A stretch of DNA of 47,350 nt from Planctomycetota bacterium (lineage in GTDB: Bacteria > Planctomycetota > Planctomycetia > Pirellulales > UBA1268): assembly GCA_029978905.1 (NCBI GenBank), contig JAPOIM010000029.1:1-47350 (forward strand), written 5' to 3'. Below the pieces are notes generated by a model, which saw nothing but the letters and a program-made list of their open reading frames with translations, ran no database searches and had not been told where the DNA came from. Position numbers and translations under genes: made by a program. Numbering within the stretch: position 1 is the first letter of the stretch; each line of letters opens with the position of its first letter. Shown piece by piece: positions 45,980 through 47,350 of the stretch.

Positions 45980-47035
45980 TCAGGGTGTGTCGCTTGGCGA
46001 AGGGGTGTCGGTGGCGAGCGTGGTGAGCTGTTCACCGATTAAATTGTTGACCCGCCGCAGCTCCGACGGATCAATGGCGGCAAGCCCGCGCTCTTCCTGT
46101 GGACGCGGGTGTTCTGACAAAAACAGGTCGAAGTCTTCGGAGTAGGTGTCGGCCAGACGCAGGTTGCTCGCCGTATAGGTCTCGCGAATCGCGAGCTGCT
46201 CTTCAGCCGTCAGGTAGCAAGGCGCGGCCCCCAGCCAATCAGTGAGCCCTTCGTTATGGGTTTGCTGAAACGCTCGACGCATCGCTCGTGAAATGAGTGG
46301 CCGCGTTTCAAGCGCGTGGTATCTCGCTGCAAGCGTGGTCGCCAACGCAACCCCTTTCCAGCCCAGCGATGGATTGACAGCACGTGCGTCTGAGGTGACG
46401 TGCGGAAATGGTGAGACGCCGGTGCTCTCGAGAAAGTTCAGCCTCACATCGCCACCGGGAAACTGCGAGGGATCGTAAAGCCGTGCAGCGATCTGGTCGG
46501 TGCCAATCTCACAGGCGAACGCGTCGAGGTAGTCCGCATATGCCATGTTTTCCACAATCGCCGGACCGAGGAAGTCGGTGGTGCCCCATGGTTGGTGGGA
46601 GGGCAACACCTTGAGGGCCTTTGCACGTTGATTGAAGAGCGATGTCCAGAGGTCACGTTGGCTGCGGAGGTAGATCACCAGCGACACCGAAGCGAAGAGT
46701 GGCTTGGTTGCAGTGAGGAGTGGTGTGATCCACGCTCTCGGCATGGCGAAGAAATGCTCCGAACTCAGCACGACCCGCTGAGGCTGTGCCTCGTCGATCT
46801 GCTTGGCCAACTGAGCGAGGGTCGCATCGAGTTGGCTGCTCCCGCCGGTGGTGCAGGCGAGGCCGACATGTTTTTGCAGCGAGGTATGGCTCAGGCCGTC
46901 GCCATCGAGCACCGGATAGAGCACACCCTGTTGTGCGAGTTGGTCGCGATGGGCGGCCAAGAATGACTGGATGGCAGTGCTGCCCGTCTTGTGCGTGCCG
47001 GCATGGAGCACGAGGTGCGGACGGTGGAGGCTCAT
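45980..47035 (-). CDS. sulfotransferase-family protein
   Basis: A 351-aa protein with a 5'-phosphosulfate-binding P-loop near the N-terminus (LVLHAGTHKTGSTAIQSFL, residues 9-27) and the downstream strand RVVLSSEHFF and VIYLRSQRDLWTSLFNQ, as in PAPS-dependent sulfotransferases. Asp/Glu-rich helices near the end (LADTYSEDFDLFLSEHP) are typical of sugar or glycan sulfotransferases and their P-loop relatives. The acceptor is unknown. Glycan or exopolysaccharide sulfation would suit a marine planctomycete. The ATG overlaps the stop of the upstream MEKHLA gene by four bases (ATGA), so the two are one unit on the minus strand. Confidence 0.82.
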   Translation of the reverse strand: MSLHRPHLVLHAGTHKTGSTAIQSFLAAHRDQLAQQGVLYPVLDGDGLSHTSLQKHVGLACTTGGSSQLDATLAQLAKQIDEAQPQRVVLSSEHFFAMPRAWITPLLTATKPLFASVSLVIYLRSQRDLWTSLFNQRAKALKVLPSHQPWGTTDFLGPAIVENMAYADYLDAFACEIGTDQIAARLYDPSQFPGGDVRLNFLESTGVSPFPHVTSDARAVNPSLGWKGVALATTLAARYHALETRPLISRAMRRAFQQTHNEGLTDWLGAAPCYLTAEEQLAIRETYTASNLRLADTYSEDFDLFLSEHPRPQEERGLAAIDPSELRRVNNLIGEQLTTLATDTPSPSDTP

Positions 47036-47350
47036 GGCGTCGTCTCAGAGGGCCTCAGGGGGGGTGACGAGAGAGGAACCCAGCGGTCGAAGGTTGCGGC
47101 TTGGCCGCAGTAGGTGCCCTGCTCGTCCGTGAGGTTCCAGACGACGGCCTTTTCGATGCGGAATCGCCGCCCTGTCGTCGAGATCCGGATGCCGGAGTAG
47201 TCGTCGACATAGCCCTGTTCGCGGGTTCGGTCGAGGAGACGTTGCCTCTCGTCGCGGTGCATGGGCTCGGCCGTGTGGCGGGCCGGCGTGGCAAGCAGGG
47301 TGGCGACATCTATCTCCCACAGGCCGAGCGCCGTACGGTTGCCGTAGGTC
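47032..47350 (-). CDS. MEKHLA-domain protein, C-terminal part, cut by window end
   Basis: The frame is open through the right edge, so the start lies beyond the window. The visible 105 residues include YGNRTALGLWEID, RHTAEPMHRDERQRLLD, YVDDYSGIRISTTGRRFRI and VVWNLTDEQGTYCGQAATFDRW. This is the MEKHLA domain, a PAS-related fold known from plant HD-ZIP III proteins and bacterial stand-alone proteins. Ligand and role are unknown; light, oxygen or metabolite sensing has been suggested for the domain. An in-frame ATG at 47262 exists, but the conserved sequence continues upstream of it. Its stop overlaps the sulfotransferase start by four bases. Confidence 0.82.
   Translation of the reverse strand, partial: TYGNRTALGLWEIDVATLLATPARHTAEPMHRDERQRLLDRTREQGYVDDYSGIRISTTGRRFRIEKAVVWNLTDEQGTYCGQAATFDRWVPLSSPPLRPSETTP

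Overview
The window is G+C-rich, gene-dense chromosomal DNA that reads best as a planctomycete, probably of the Pirellulales type. The pointers are a secreted DUF1598 protein, a tightly overlapped MoxR/DUF58/BatA-type operon ending in a squalene-cyclase-like repeat protein, genes of the tetrahydromethanopterin/methanofuran C1 pathway in an otherwise bacterial setting, a CehA/McbA-type secreted metallohydrolase and a MEKHLA-domain protein. These assignments rest on protein motifs read by eye. No rRNA, tRNA, CRISPR array, insertion sequence or phage gene was recognised.

Region 1 (1-6665) is an iron-sulfur block. After the end of a dusB-type tRNA-dihydrouridine synthase come a SufR-like repressor with a 28-bp palindrome just upstream, a possible 61-aa linking ORF, a solitary NuoB-like protein with all four cluster cysteines, sufC, sufB, sufD, and a Rieske ferredoxin fused to a MIP18/SufT-like domain. 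Together these would build and sense Fe-S clusters. No cysteine desulfurase (sufS) or sufU is in the window. Region 2 (6689-9463) holds three genes matching methanofuran biosynthesis steps (MfnD, MfnF, MfnE types) in one run with almost no spacing. It is followed by a convergent DUF1598 gene.

Region 3 (10900-17750) carries an FHA-GAF-AAA+-Fis sigma54 activator, convergent with a YacP/NYN ribonuclease-like gene; the pyrB-pyrC pair on the minus strand; and a membrane-anchored protein with a long acidic linker. Region 4 (17751-28196) is an export block: a small secreted His/Cys protein, CzcB/CusB-like adaptor and CzcA-like HME-RND pump on the plus strand, the CzcC/TolC-like outer-membrane factor convergent on the minus strand, and then a MacB/LolD-like ATPase with a large FtsX-type permease. 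Region 5 (28327-32699) has a dienelactone-hydrolase-like enzyme, a possible 43-aa protein, a secreted CehA/McbA metallohydrolase with a His-rich tail, and KDPG aldolase.

Region 6 (32788-45954) is the most unusual part. It is a six-gene run, MoxR ATPase, DUF58, BatA-like, a second vWA/amidotransferase-like membrane protein, a 1870-aa membrane-anchored coiled-coil protein and a secreted alpha/alpha-barrel repeat protein. The last five genes are joined by 1- or 4-base stop/start overlaps. I read it as an envelope-located assembly driven by a MoxR chaperone, of unknown substrate. The window closes with a minus-strand pair, MEKHLA protein (cut by the window edge) and sulfotransferase, again overlapping by 4 bases.
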